Source: Streptomyces sp. NWU339 (GTDB lineage: Bacteria; Actinomycetota; Actinomycetes; Streptomycetales; Streptomycetaceae). Taken from it: 64,000 nucleotides of DNA. The notes below the pieces were generated by a model. That model did not search any database. It saw only the letters and a list, made by a program, of their open reading frames with translations, and was not told the DNA's origin. The stretch covers positions 204,879 to 268,878 of the forward strand of contig NZ_QFRK01000006.1 in the NCBI RefSeq assembly GCF_003143855.1, given 5' to 3'. A program made the position numbers and the translations under genes. Positions 55,942 through 64,000 of this stretch are shown piece by piece. The first letter of the stretch is position 1, and the number at the start of each line of letters is the position of its first letter.

Positions 55942-56880
55942 GTGACTGCTGACGTCAACAAGACGACCGGTCCCGACGTAACGCCCCCCGCCGGGCCGGA
56001 GGCCATCAAGGCCGTTCCGGTCCGGCATCCGGGGCGGTACGTGTCCGCCGTCGTCGCGCTCGCCCTTCTGGGCGCGGTCGTCTACGCCTTCGCCCAAGGC
56101 AAGATCAACTGGGGTGCGATCCCCGAGTACTTCTTCGACGACCGCATCATCGACGGTGTCCTGAACACCCTGCTGCTCACGGTGCTGTCGATGGTGATCG
56201 GCATCGCCGGCGGCATCCTGCTCGCCGTGATGCGCCTGTCGAAGAACCCGGTGACCTCGTCGATCGCGTGGTTCTACATCTGGTTCTTCCGCGGCACACC
56301 GGTCCTGGTCCAGCTCTTCGTCTGGTTCAACCTGGGCCTGGTGTTCGAGTACATCAACCTGGGTCCGGTCTACAAGGACTACTGGTCGTCCTTCATGACG
56401 CCGCTGCTGGCGGCGCTGCTCGGCCTGGGCCTCAATGAGGCCGCCTACATGGCCGAGATCTGCCGCGCCGGTCTGCTCTCGGTCGACGAGGGACAGACCG
56501 AGGCGTCGCACGCCCTGGGAATGAGCCACACGAAGACACTCCGCCGGATCGTCATCCCGCAGGCGATGCGCGTCATCGTGCCGCCGACCGGCAACGAAGT
56601 GATCAACATGCTGAAGACGACCTCGCTCGTCTCAGCTGTACAGTTCTACGACCTCTTCAAGGAGGCCCAGGACATCGGCCAGAACGCGGGCTCGCCGGTC
56701 GAGATGTACTTCTTGGCCGCAGCCTGGTATCTGATCATGACCTCGATCCTGAGCGTCGGGCAGTACTACATCGAGCGGTACTACGCCCGCGGTTCGAGTC
56801 GTTCCCTGCCCCAGACACCGCTGCAGCGTTTCAAGGCCGCGGTCCTTCCCACGCGCCGCCCGAAGGGAGTCACGGCATGA
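55942..56880 (+). CDS. Polar amino-acid ABC transporter permease
   Basis: 312 residues from GTG 55942. Four to five TM segments in the His/Glu/Gln-permease pattern: [40 protein letters not shown] (EAA-type loop), [20 protein letters not shown]. The stop overlaps the ATPase ATG. One permease only, so it probably forms a homodimer. Confidence 0.92.
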   Translation: MTADVNKTTGPDVTPPAGPEAIKAVPVRHPGRYVSAVVALALLGAVVYAFAQGKINWGAIPEYFFDDRIIDGVLNTLLLTVLSMVIGIAGGILLAVMRLSKNPVTSSIAWFYIWFFRGTPVLVQLFVWFNLGLVFEYINLGPVYKDYWSSFMTPLLAALLGLGLNEAAYMAEICRAGLLSVDEGQTEASHALGMSHTKTLRRIVIPQAMRVIVPPTGNEVINMLKTTSLVSAVQFYDLFKEAQDIGQNAGSPVEMYFLAAAWYLIMTSILSVGQYYIERYYARGSSRSLPQTPLQRFKAAVLPTRRPKGVTA

Positions 56881-57650
56881 AGCAGCCCTCCCCCGCCATG
56901 GTCAAGGCCGAGGGTGTTCGCAAGTCCTTCGGCCCCGTGGACGTCCTCAAGGGCATCGACCTGGAGGTCAGGTCCGGTGAGGTGTTCTGCCTCATCGGCC
57001 CCTCCGGCTCCGGCAAGTCCACCTTCCTGAGGTGTATCAACCACCTCGAGAAGATCAACGCCGGGCGTCTGTACGTCGACGGGGAGCTGGTCGGCTACCG
57101 CCAGAAGGGCGACAAGCTGTACGAGCTCAAGGACAGCGAGGTCGCGCTGAAGCGCCGGGACATCGGCATGGTCTTCCAGCGCTTCAACCTGTTCCCGCAC
57201 ATGACGGCGCTGGAGAACGTCATCGAGGCGCCGGTACAGGTGAAGGGCGTGAGCAGGGGGCAGGCCCGGGAGCGCGCGGGGCAGCTGCTGGAGCGCGTGG
57301 GCCTGGCCGACAAGGCCGGGAACTACCCCTCCCAGCTCTCCGGCGGCCAGCAGCAGCGCGTGGCGATCGCGCGGGCGCTCGCCATGGACCCCAAGCTGAT
57401 GCTGTTCGACGAGCCGACCTCGGCGCTCGACCCGGAGCTGGTCGGCGACGTCCTCGACGTCATGCGCGACCTGGCCGAGTCGGGCATGACCATGATCGTC
57501 GTCACCCATGAGATGGGCTTCGCCCGCGAGGTGGGCGACAGCCTGGTCTTCATGGACGGCGGCGTGGTGGTCGAGTCCGGCCACCCGCGCGACGTCCTGA
57601 CGGACCCGCAGCACGAGCGCACGAAGTCGTTCCTGTCCAAGGTGCTCTGA
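56877..57650 (+). CDS. Polar amino-acid ABC transporter ATPase
   Basis: 257 residues from ATG 56877 (overlap of 4 nt). Walker [13 protein letters not shown], signature [15 protein letters not shown], Walker [16 protein letters not shown], and H-loop VTHEMGFA. Energises the importer with the two upstream products. A hairpin follows the stop. Confidence 0.95.
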   Translation: MKQPSPAMVKAEGVRKSFGPVDVLKGIDLEVRSGEVFCLIGPSGSGKSTFLRCINHLEKINAGRLYVDGELVGYRQKGDKLYELKDSEVALKRRDIGMVFQRFNLFPHMTALENVIEAPVQVKGVSRGQARERAGQLLERVGLADKAGNYPSQLSGGQQQRVAIARALAMDPKLMLFDEPTSALDPELVGDVLDVMRDLAESGMTMIVVTHEMGFAREVGDSLVFMDGGVVVESGHPRDVLTDPQHERTKSFLSKVL

Positions 57651-57687
57651 CACCCCGCACGGGTACGCACGGGGCGACGGCCCACGG

Positions 57688-57723
57688 CGAAGGGGCGGCA
57701 CGGATCTCCGTACCGCCCCTTCG
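57688..57723. terminator. Hairpin terminator between the ABC operon and the methyltransferase gene
   Basis: CGAAGGGGCGG...CGGA pairs with TCCG...CCGCCCCTTCG across 57688-57723, one internal mismatch. Convergent genes. Confidence 0.75.
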
Positions 57724-57740
57724 TCATGGACCCGCGGGTC

Positions 57741-58511
57741 TCACTTGAGCGCCAGCAGCAAGGTGTCCGAGGGGGAGCACCACACCGGGCGGGCCTCGGC
57801 GAACCCCCTCTCGCGCAGCACGCGCGCGTGCCACGCCGCGGACGGCATGTCGCCGTCGGCGTGCTCGCCGTAGATCTCGAAGCGGCGGGCGGTGGGCTCG
57901 GCGAGGACGGGGTCCTCGGCGGCGAGCTGCCACCATTCGGCCCAGTCGAGGGCGCCGTCCCGTTTGGCCTGATTCATGCGCGCGTGGCGCAGGGCGCGCT
58001 CGGCCGCGTTGATCCCGGGGGTCGTCTCGTCGATCATGTGGTCCGCGTTCATGAAGACACCGCCGTCACGGACGAGGCCGGCGACCTGTCCGTAGAGATC
58101 AGCGAGGGGTTCGTTGTGCAGCCAGTGGAGGGCGGTCGCGGTCAGCACGGCGTCGTAGGAGTCGTGGGGGAGCCCCGCCGGCCAGTCGGGGTCCTTCAGG
58201 TCGGCCGTCACGAAGGTGGCCCGCGGATCGCCCGCGAAGGTGCCCTCGGCGATGGTGAGCAGCGCCGGGTCCAGGTCGACGCCGGTGCTGGTGGCGTCCG
58301 GGAACCGGGCGAGCAGGCGGGCCGTGATGGTTCCCGTGCCGCACCCGAGGTCCAGCACGCGCGGGGAGGCGCCGACGACGGCCTCCACCATGTCGAGCAT
58401 GACCCGCAGTCGCTCCTCGCGGTCGGGCATGTACCACTCCTGCTGCCGGTCCCAGCTCTCCTGCCAGGCAGGCCAGTCGGTGGTGGTGGTCCCGGTGTCC
58501 GCGTCCGTCAT
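57741..58511 (-). CDS. Class I SAM methyltransferase, trans-aconitate type
   Basis: 256 residues. SAM motif VLDLGCGTGTITARLLARFP, DLDPALL, YDAVLTATALHWLH, and the C-terminal helices of the Tam-like group. Substrate not determined. Divergent from the CGNR gene by 100 bp. Confidence 0.85.
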   Translation of the reverse strand: MTDADTGTTTTDWPAWQESWDRQQEWYMPDREERLRVMLDMVEAVVGASPRVLDLGCGTGTITARLLARFPDATSTGVDLDPALLTIAEGTFAGDPRATFVTADLKDPDWPAGLPHDSYDAVLTATALHWLHNEPLADLYGQVAGLVRDGGVFMNADHMIDETTPGINAAERALRHARMNQAKRDGALDWAEWWQLAAEDPVLAEPTARRFEIYGEHADGDMPSAAWHARVLRERGFAEARPVWCSPSDTLLLALK

Positions 58512-58611
58512 GAACCCGCTCCTTCACCCACGTCGCGTAATACCCTGTAAGCGCGATCGCCTGTTACTCAACCGCTGACACGACCATAAAGCCACCACGT
58601 AAGGACTACAA

Positions 58612-59262
58612 GTGGAACTGGCCTATTACTCGGATTACGCCGTGCGCCTCGTCAACACCGAGGAACCGGCCCGGGGCAAGGACACCCTGACCTCGGTGGA
58701 GGCCGTGCGCGCCCTGTTCGGCGCCAACCAGTCCGCGGCGCGGCGCGCGACCGATGCGGACGTGACCCGGTTCCGCTCGGTCCGGGCCCGGCTGCGTGCG
58801 GTCTTCGAGGCGGCGGACGGCGGCGACGAGACGCTCTCCGTCGACCTGCTGAACTCGCTGCTGCTGGAGTTCCCGGTGAGCCCGCAGATCTCCGGGCACG
58901 ACTTCCGTGACGACGACGGCCGACCGCTGTGGCACATGCACCTGGCCGACCATCCGTCCAACGCGACCGCCGGCTACGCGGCCATCGCCGCGATGGGCCT
59001 CGCCTTCCACCTCACCGAGTACGGCGTGGACCGCCTCGGTCTGTGCGAGGCCCCGCCCTGCCGCAACGCCTACCTGGACACCTCGACCAACCGCTCCCGG
59101 CGCTACTGTTCCGACCGCTGCGCCACCCGGGCCAACGTGGCCGCCTACCGCGCCCGCAAACGCCTGGAGGCCGAGCGGGGGGAGAAGACCGGCCGCACCG
59201 CCGACAGCGCCCAGCCCACCAGCGCCAGCGGCGACCGTCGACCCGGTTTGCGCGGCCGGTAG
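58612..59262 (+). CDS. CGNR zinc-finger regulatory protein
   Basis: 216 residues from GTG 58612. N-terminal ABATE-like domain (MELAYYSDYAVRLVNTEEPA) and C-terminal CGNR finger (LGLCEAPPCRNAYLDTS, RSRRYCSDRCATRANVAAYR) with the four Cys of the family. The family members bind nucleic acid and are thought to be regulators. Its 3' end overlaps the convergent sodX gene by 118 bp. Confidence 0.88.
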   Translation: MELAYYSDYAVRLVNTEEPARGKDTLTSVEAVRALFGANQSAARRATDADVTRFRSVRARLRAVFEAADGGDETLSVDLLNSLLLEFPVSPQISGHDFRDDDGRPLWHMHLADHPSNATAGYAAIAAMGLAFHLTEYGVDRLGLCEAPPCRNAYLDTSTNRSRRYCSDRCATRANVAAYRARKRLEAERGEKTGRTADSAQPTSASGDRRPGLRGR

Positions 59263-59579
59263 CGCAGACGGACCCGGCCGAGCACCAGGTCGTCGGGCAC
59301 CACCCCGTAGTCGGTGCTGTCACCACCGGCGTACGTGTTGTCCCCCAGCACCCACCAGCCGCCCTCGCGCCGTTCGGCGGCCCGCTTCACCACGAGCAGA
59401 TCCTGCTGGAACGGGTGCCGCAGCACCACCACGTCGCCCGGCTTGACCCGGGCCCCGTAATGCACCAGGAGCCGGTCCCCGTGGTACAGCGTGGGCACCA
59501 TGGACGGCCCCGTCACCTCGGCCACCCCGAAGGGCAGCGGCGCCCCCACCCGCTCGGCATCCTGCGACAGCTCCGGCAT
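59145..59579 (-). CDS. sodX: Nickel superoxide dismutase maturation protease SodX
   Basis: 144 residues from ATG 59579 (GGAGG upstream). Signal-peptidase-like fold: Ser in VTGPSMVPTLYHGDRL, Lys in LLVVKRAAERREGGW, then DNTYAGGDSTDYG. It would remove the 14-residue N-terminal extension of SodN so that nickel can bind. Divergent from sodN by 145 bp, a genuine partnership in Streptomyces. Overlap with the CGNR gene on the opposite strand is unusual. Confidence 0.92.
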   Translation of the reverse strand: MPELSQDAERVGAPLPFGVAEVTGPSMVPTLYHGDRLLVHYGARVKPGDVVVLRHPFQQDLLVVKRAAERREGGWWVLGDNTYAGGDSTDYGVVPDDLVLGRVRLRYRPRKPGRRSPLALVGWALSAVRPVFSPRSASRRLRAR

Positions 59580-59724
59580 CACCCGGCACCTCCCCGGTTC
59601 TTCCTCCACCAGTCTCAGTCTGTCCCCCGACTTTTGTCCTAGGCCCCCGGGGGCACTCGCCAAATCCACTCCTCCACGGAGTAATGTCCCCTGTGAGAAG
59701 ACGATCACGAGGAAGGATTGCTCC

Positions 59725-60120
59725 ATGCTTTCCCGCCTGTTTGCCCCCAAGGTCAAGGTCAGCGCCCACTGCGACCTGCCCTGCGGCGTGTACGACCCCG
59801 CCCAGGCCCGTATCGAGGCGGAGTCGGTGAAGGCCGTCCAGGAAAAGATGGCCGACAACGACGACCCGCACTTCCAGGCCCGCGCCACCGTCATCAAGGA
59901 GCAGCGCGCCGAGCTGGCGAAGCACCACGTCTCCGTGCTGTGGAGCGACTACTTCAAGCCCCCGCACTTCGAGAAGTACCCGGAGCTGCACCAGCTGGTC
60001 AACGACACCCTGAAGGCCCTGTCGGCCGCCAAGGGCTCGACCGACCCGGCCACCGGCCAGAAGGCTCTGGACTACATCGCCCAGATCGACAAGATCTTCT
60101 GGGAGACGAAGAAGGCTTGA
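59725..60120 (+). CDS. sodN: Nickel-dependent superoxide dismutase
   Basis: 131 residues from ATG 59725 (GGAAGG upstream). Pro-segment MLSRLFAPKVKVSA then the nickel hook HCDLPCGVYDP (His1, Cys2 and Cys6 of the mature protein), followed by the four-helix body (AQARIEAESVKAVQEKM onward). Dismutates superoxide in the cytoplasm and assembles as a hexamer. Expression in Streptomyces rises with nickel, through Nur. Confidence 0.97.
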   Translation: MLSRLFAPKVKVSAHCDLPCGVYDPAQARIEAESVKAVQEKMADNDDPHFQARATVIKEQRAELAKHHVSVLWSDYFKPPHFEKYPELHQLVNDTLKALSAAKGSTDPATGQKALDYIAQIDKIFWETKKA

Positions 60121-60127
60121 TCTTCGA

Positions 60128-60547
60128 TCATGCCCTCTGACCTGCGATTTTCTTGGTTGCAGTGTCTCCGAGTCCGCACCCGGTCCGCAGGCCGCCGAGC
60201 ACGGCGTCCATGACGGTCCGGGTGCGGTCCTCTTCGCCCGGCCACAGGTGCGCGTAGATCCGCAGCGTGATGACGGCGGACGCGTGCCCGAGGACGAGCT
60301 GAACCTGCTTGACGCTCGCGCCGCCGGCAATCAGCGCGGAGGCGTAAAAGTGCCGCAGGTCGTGAGTCACCATGTGCGGCAGCTCGACGGGCTTGCGGCC
60401 TTCCCGCTCGACAGCCTCGTTCTCGGCCGCCTGAAGTGCCCCGCGAGCGCCGTTCCACTCGGTCTTCCAACGGCGGTAAAGGAAGCCCTCGGCGCCCCCG
60501 CCATCGAGATCACGCGCACCAGTCGCTGAAGCACGTGGGCCGACCGT
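60128..60547 (-). pseudogene. Tyrosine recombinase, 5'-truncated catalytic half
   Basis: The open frame of 139 codons (up to the stop at 60548-60550) has no start codon at its head. It carries the catalytic half of a tyrosine recombinase: WKTEWNGARGALQAAE, HMVTHDLRHFYASALIAGG (HxLRH box), KQVQLVLGHASAVITLRIYA (second His and catalytic Tyr in RIYAHLWPGEEDRT). The N-terminal core-binding domain and catalytic Arg I region are missing. Ends 8 nt before sodN, separating core genes from the accessory patch. Confidence 0.8.
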
Positions 60548-60630
60548 TTAGCCAAGACCAGCCTCAAGTGGCTTCTCATCACTAAAATGGCGCCTAGCGC
60601 AATTAGGTGATCGACATCCTGGGGGTTCAG

Positions 60631-61005
60631 ATGGACTTAGCGTTGGCCGAGCTGGCACTTGCGGCGCTGGGTGGTGCCAGCGGAAGCCTGAGCGAGGCAG
60701 TCGTAACGGATCTCTGGCAGCGTCTCCGGAGCCGCTTCTCGCGCAATGACCAGGCTGTCGCCGTCCTAGACGCGCGAAATAGCAACGATCCAGCTGCCGT
60801 CGCTCTACTTGGTGAGGCCCTACGTCGTGAGGCCGCGGCCGACCCTGAGTTCCGTCGTGAGATGGAGGAGTGGTTGTCACTCCTCGCTAAGCCCGTTGGC
60901 TCCACTACCAACACCGTGCACGGATCCCAGGGGCTCAATGCGCCTGGGGGAACCTTCAACGGTGAGGTGCACATGTCATTCGGTCAGTCCGAGCAAGCAC
61001 GATGA
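60631..61005 (+). CDS. Bell-like helical protein with C-terminal GLNAP motif, putative amyloid-signalling effector
   Basis: 124 residues from ATG 60631, which has GGGGG about 5 nt upstream; GTG 60607 is an alternative. The first 90 residues are helical (LALAELALAALGGASGSLSE, AVVTDLWQRLRSRFSRNDQA, EALRREAAADPEFRREMEEW) and resemble the Bell domains found beside bacterial NLRs. The C-terminus (96-117) carries VHGSQGLNAPGGTF...V, also present at the N-terminus of the next protein. Its stop overlaps the ATG of the NB-ARC gene (ATGA). The Bell assignment is from pattern and context, not a search. Confidence 0.75.
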   Translation: MDLALAELALAALGGASGSLSEAVVTDLWQRLRSRFSRNDQAVAVLDARNSNDPAAVALLGEALRREAAADPEFRREMEEWLSLLAKPVGSTTNTVHGSQGLNAPGGTFNGEVHMSFGQSEQAR

Positions 61006-63700
61006 CGACGAGCCCCGAACCCGCTCGGGACACGACAGCTAACAGCGTCCTAGGCTCCACGGGTCTCAACGCTCCGGCGGCGCATTTCCACGATTCGGTC
61101 ACCGTTAACGTCACGGGCCTCAGCTCCCCCACCCCATCCTTACAGGAGTTGCTCGCACTCGGCTCGGTAGAGGCTCCCTACGGCAGGCTTCCGCAGGCCG
61201 TGCTGGGGCGTGACAGCATCCTGACGGCCCTCACACAGACCGTGGAAGGTCCGCGTATCCAAGTCCTGTCCGGGATGGGCGGGGTGGGGAAGACAACGGT
61301 CGCCCTGAGCGCAGCCGAGCGTGCCAAGAAGGCCGGAGCCGAGGTCTTCTGGATCCAGGCCGGATCCGCAGCTGCCGTGGCCGACGGGATGCAGCAGGCG
61401 GCTCTCCGCGCCGGAGCCCCGGCCGAGCACGTCGCCCATGCCTGGGAGAAGGGCGGACGGCCTGCAGCCGATCTGGTGTGGCGCCATCTGGCGAACCTGG
61501 ACCGCCCCTGGCTGCTTGTCTTCGACGATGCCGACGATCTCAACGTACTGTCCTGCCCAGGCGCCGCGCTTGCCGACGCCACGGGCTGGGTCAGGCCCCC
61601 GATCGGCATGTCACGTGGCGTCCTCGTCACCACGCGCGACGGCAACAAGCGATCCTGGGGCGACCGAATCGCACGCTTCCACCGACTTGAGGTCCTGGAA
61701 CTCGAATTCGCAGGCCAGGTCCTCCAAGAACTGGCTCGTGAGGCAGGGGACGCGGCCTCCGCCAGGGCTCTGGCCGACCGGCTGGGCTCCCTGCCCCTTG
61801 CACTGCACTTGGCGGGCACATACCTGGCCATGGCACACGGCGATCCACTGGCCGAAGCACAGACCTTCGCCGGATACTCCGACGTGCTCGACGGCTCCCC
61901 GCTGTTCCTTGACGACGCGACCGAGGGCGTGCACGGGGATCTACGCAACGAGGAAGACCGGGCCCGCCGGACCATTGCCGGTACGTGGGAGCTGTCCCTG
62001 TCCCTCCTCGAACGGCAGGGCACAGAGCATGCCCGCAGCTTGCTGCAGTTGCTGTCCTGCTTCGCCCCGACCGCCTCCCTGCCGAACGCTCTGCTCAACC
62101 TTTCCGCCATTGCCACTCTGCCGATGTGGCCCGCGAGACTTCCGCCCCGGGCAATCAGAACTGCCATGGGCGGTCTTCGCAGGTTCGGCCTCATCGGGGT
62201 CAACACAGGTTCGACCGAACCCGTCTACCAGATCCACCGGCTCGTGGCCGAGGTGTCGGTCGCCCCACTCCTCACGGAGCCCGGGGCCTACCGAAAGGTA
62301 TGGGATTCGGCCGCCGATCTGCTGGTGACAGCCACTCCCTACATGGAGAATCCGCGGGATCCGAGTTCCTGGCCGGCTTGGCAGGGGCTCATCCCGCACT
62401 GGCAGGTGATGCTGCGACGATTGCCTCAATGGGGCACCACGGCCGATGACCGTCTCAACGGCCTGCTGATCGGTGCCGGGGTCGCTGTTTCCTACCTGCA
62501 CTTCCGAGGCGAGTACGCGGCGGCCTGCGAACTGGCGGACGAAGCGTTGGAGCGTGCTGATTCTACAGAAGCCGCTCCCTGGGTCAGGGTGAATATCCGC
62601 AGGCACCGGGCCATTGCAGTCGAGGAGATGGGCGATCTGACGGCGGCAGAGTCCGAACTTGACCGCATTACGGAGGAGTGCGTCAGGCAGTTCGGGGAGG
62701 CAGACTCCACCACCCTGACCGTGCGCTACCAGCGGGCGAGAGTGGCATGTCAGCGAGGAAAGCTAGAGGAGGCGGAGCGCGAGTACGACGAGGTGATCCG
62801 TCATGAGACCCGACTGTTCGGCGCCGATGCCGCCACCACGTTGCGCTCGCGGCACGGTCGTGCCATCTGCATCAGAGGCATGGGCCGCCTCGGTGAAGCT
62901 GCGGACGAGGGAAGACTGGTGCTGGAAGGACTGCGAGCCGAGCTGGGAGAAGAGCACCCCGATGTCCTTGAAGCCCAGCACGAATTCGCGATCTCTCTGC
63001 GCGATCAGGGGGAGAACCAGCGTGCCGAGGAGGTCTTCCGCCAGGTTCTCGAACTGGAAGAAGAGGTTCTCGGAGCTGAGCACCCATCCACGCTGATCAC
63101 TCGTGCGAACCTGGCCATCACCCTCGTCCTGCGACAGGAGTTCACCGCAGCGGAGGCCGAGATTCGGGCCGTGCTGGACGCTCGGACACGCATCCTGGGA
63201 CCCGATCATCCCGAGACGCTCGACGCGCGTCACAGCATGGCCATACTGCTCACACAACAAGGGGAGCTCGACGCGAAGAGCGCTGCGGCGGTCTTCGCGG
63301 AGCTGACCGACGCGCAGAAAAGGCAGCTCGTCGACGACCACCCCAACGTGTTGGCAGGTCGTAACAGCCGTGCTGCGGCACTCCGCTCTCTAGGCGAACT
63401 GACCGAGGCGGAATCGGAGTACAGGTCGATCTTGGATTCGGCGACTGCGCGCCACGGCGAACATCACCCAATCACGCTCAACGCCCACTACGAGTGGGCC
63501 ATGGCCTTGGGACGCGTCGGGCGAACGGACGAAGCCATATCCGAGGTGCGCAATGTCCTGGCCCTCCAGGAGACCGTGCTTGGCAGCTCCCACCGCAACG
63601 TCGCCAGTGTCCGAGCATCGCTGGGCACGCTCCTGCTGCAACAGGGAAGCCTTGCCGAAGCCGAGGCGCAGTTGCAGCAAGCGCTGAACCTCGATCCACC
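61002..63700 (+). CDS. NB-ARC/TPR (NLR-like) STAND ATPase, 3' end cut by IS
   Basis: About 900 codons from ATG 61002. N-terminal VLGSTGLNAPAAHF motif (16-37), then NB-ARC: P-loop LSGMGGVGKTTVALS (about 90), kinase 2 LLVFDDADD (173), RNBS-B GVLVTTRDGNK (206), GLPL-like LGSLPLALHLAG (262); the C-terminal half from about residue 577 holds Kinesin-light-chain-type TPRs (EHPDVLEAQHEFAISLRDQG, HPSTLITRANLAITLVLRQE, HPETLDARHSMAILLTQQG). After LQQALNLD the repeats stop and foreign sequence begins; the frame stays open to the window end. A ligand-sensing switch probably controlling the Bell partner. Confidence 0.85.
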
Positions 63701-64000
63701 GCGTGAATTCTGCTCACGGGCGTCGGGCGGGTTCCGGGTGTTTCTTCGGGACGCAGGCAGCGGTGATCGCCGGGTGGCCGACCGGTGCGGGGTCTCCAAG
63801 GTTCTTTCGGGTCGTGGGCGGTCAGGTCGAGCGTGTGGTTCACGTGACCATGCGCTGTCCGGTCGTCGTCCACAGGTCGACGAAGTCGGCTTCCCAGGGC
63901 CAGTGTTGGGACAGGTGGAGGGTGAGGCGGCGGGCGCCGGTGGCGATCCGGGCGGGGATGTTGATCAGGTGGCGGCGGATGGTGCCGGTCCGTGCCCTGG
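63697..64000 (-). mobile_element. IS end with transposase C-terminus, truncated by the window
   Basis: The presumed left end begins near 63697 with CGTGAATTCTGCTCACG, itself an imperfect palindrome. The insertion breaks the TPR gene after LQQALNLD. The minus strand of 63840-64000 encodes a transposase end. Confidence 0.65.
63840..64000 (-). CDS. Transposase C-terminus, IS1380-like, partial
   Basis: The minus strand reads TGTIRRHLINIPARIATGAR, RLTLHLSQHWPWEADFVDLW, TTTGQRMVT and a stop at 63840-63842. The pattern 'RxxLxxxxARIxxGxRRLxLxLxxxWPW' is the usual end of IS1380-type (DDE group 1) transposases. The DDE core is beyond base 64000, so the family assignment is tentative. Confidence 0.65.
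   Translation of the reverse strand, partial: RARTGTIRRHLINIPARIATGARRLTLHLSQHWPWEADFVDLWTTTGQRMVT

Noticed and set aside
60367..60582. Small reverse frame starting MMRSHLRLVLAKRSA
   Set aside because: Overlaps the recombinase relic in another frame; the recombinase frame carries the conserved residues.
61002..63700. NB-ARC/TPR protein as part of an FxSxx-COOH (fxs) system
   Set aside because: The partner protein ends in SFGQSEQAR, not an FxSxx C-terminus, and no radical-SAM maturase is nearby.

Overview
The window is high-GC actinobacterial chromosome, almost certainly Streptomyces. The evidence is codon use with G/C-rich third positions, many GTG/TTG starts, a conservon (cvnABCD), a Kgd-type 2-oxoglutarate enzyme, nickel superoxide dismutase (SodN) with its maturation protease, an HspR-type operator in front of lon, and gene sets (hom-lysA, lon, kgd, malic enzyme, sodX/sodN) that I recall lying close together in Streptomyces coelicolor (from memory, not checked).

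Layout. 1-4.5 kb: hom (3' end outside the window), lysA, an ArgS-derived NrtL-like protein and a stand-alone response regulator, all on the minus strand, followed by tRNA-Arg(CCG). 4.7-10.5 kb: an accessory stretch with a decayed tyrosine recombinase, a detached tRNA-Ser-like 3' fragment, a beta-lactamase-fold lipoprotein, small unknown proteins and long gene-poor gaps. 10.7-15.5 kb: secreted M28 aminopeptidase, HhH glycosylase-like protein, LapA-like, CBS and small membrane proteins, alpha/beta hydrolase; relics of a DUF899 gene and of a methyltransferase gene lie here. 16.4-19.6 kb: sugar-type ABC importer without its own ATPase. 19.7-30.9 kb: ECF sigma factor with an overlapping membrane partner, NERD protein, CX5R phosphatase, Gly/Asn-rich SH3-like secreted protein, SEDS/PBP pair, DUF3291, Uma2, AurF-like diiron protein, TetR, NlpC/P60. 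30.9-37.9 kb: conservon plus a styrene-monooxygenase-like flavoprotein, and a divergent PP2C-like gene. 38-49.5 kb: MarR, GH25 lysozyme, lon, spermidine-synthase-like protein, OmpR/histidine kinase pair, kgd, DUF6104. 49.9-60.1 kb: DUF4097-PadR operon, quinone oxidoreductase, malic enzyme, polar amino-acid ABC importer, methyltransferase, CGNR protein, sodX and sodN.

The right edge (60.1-64 kb) is a second accessory patch. It holds a 5'-truncated tyrosine recombinase, then a two-gene operon: a small all-helical Bell-like protein and an NB-ARC/TPR (NLR-like) ATPase. The C-terminus of the first and the N-terminus of the second share a GS-x-GLNAP motif of about 22 residues. That is the architecture expected of amyloid-signalling NLR/effector pairs, and it is the best candidate here for an under-described system. 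Its NLR gene appears to be cut near 63.7 kb by an IS whose transposase C-terminus (minus strand) runs off the window.
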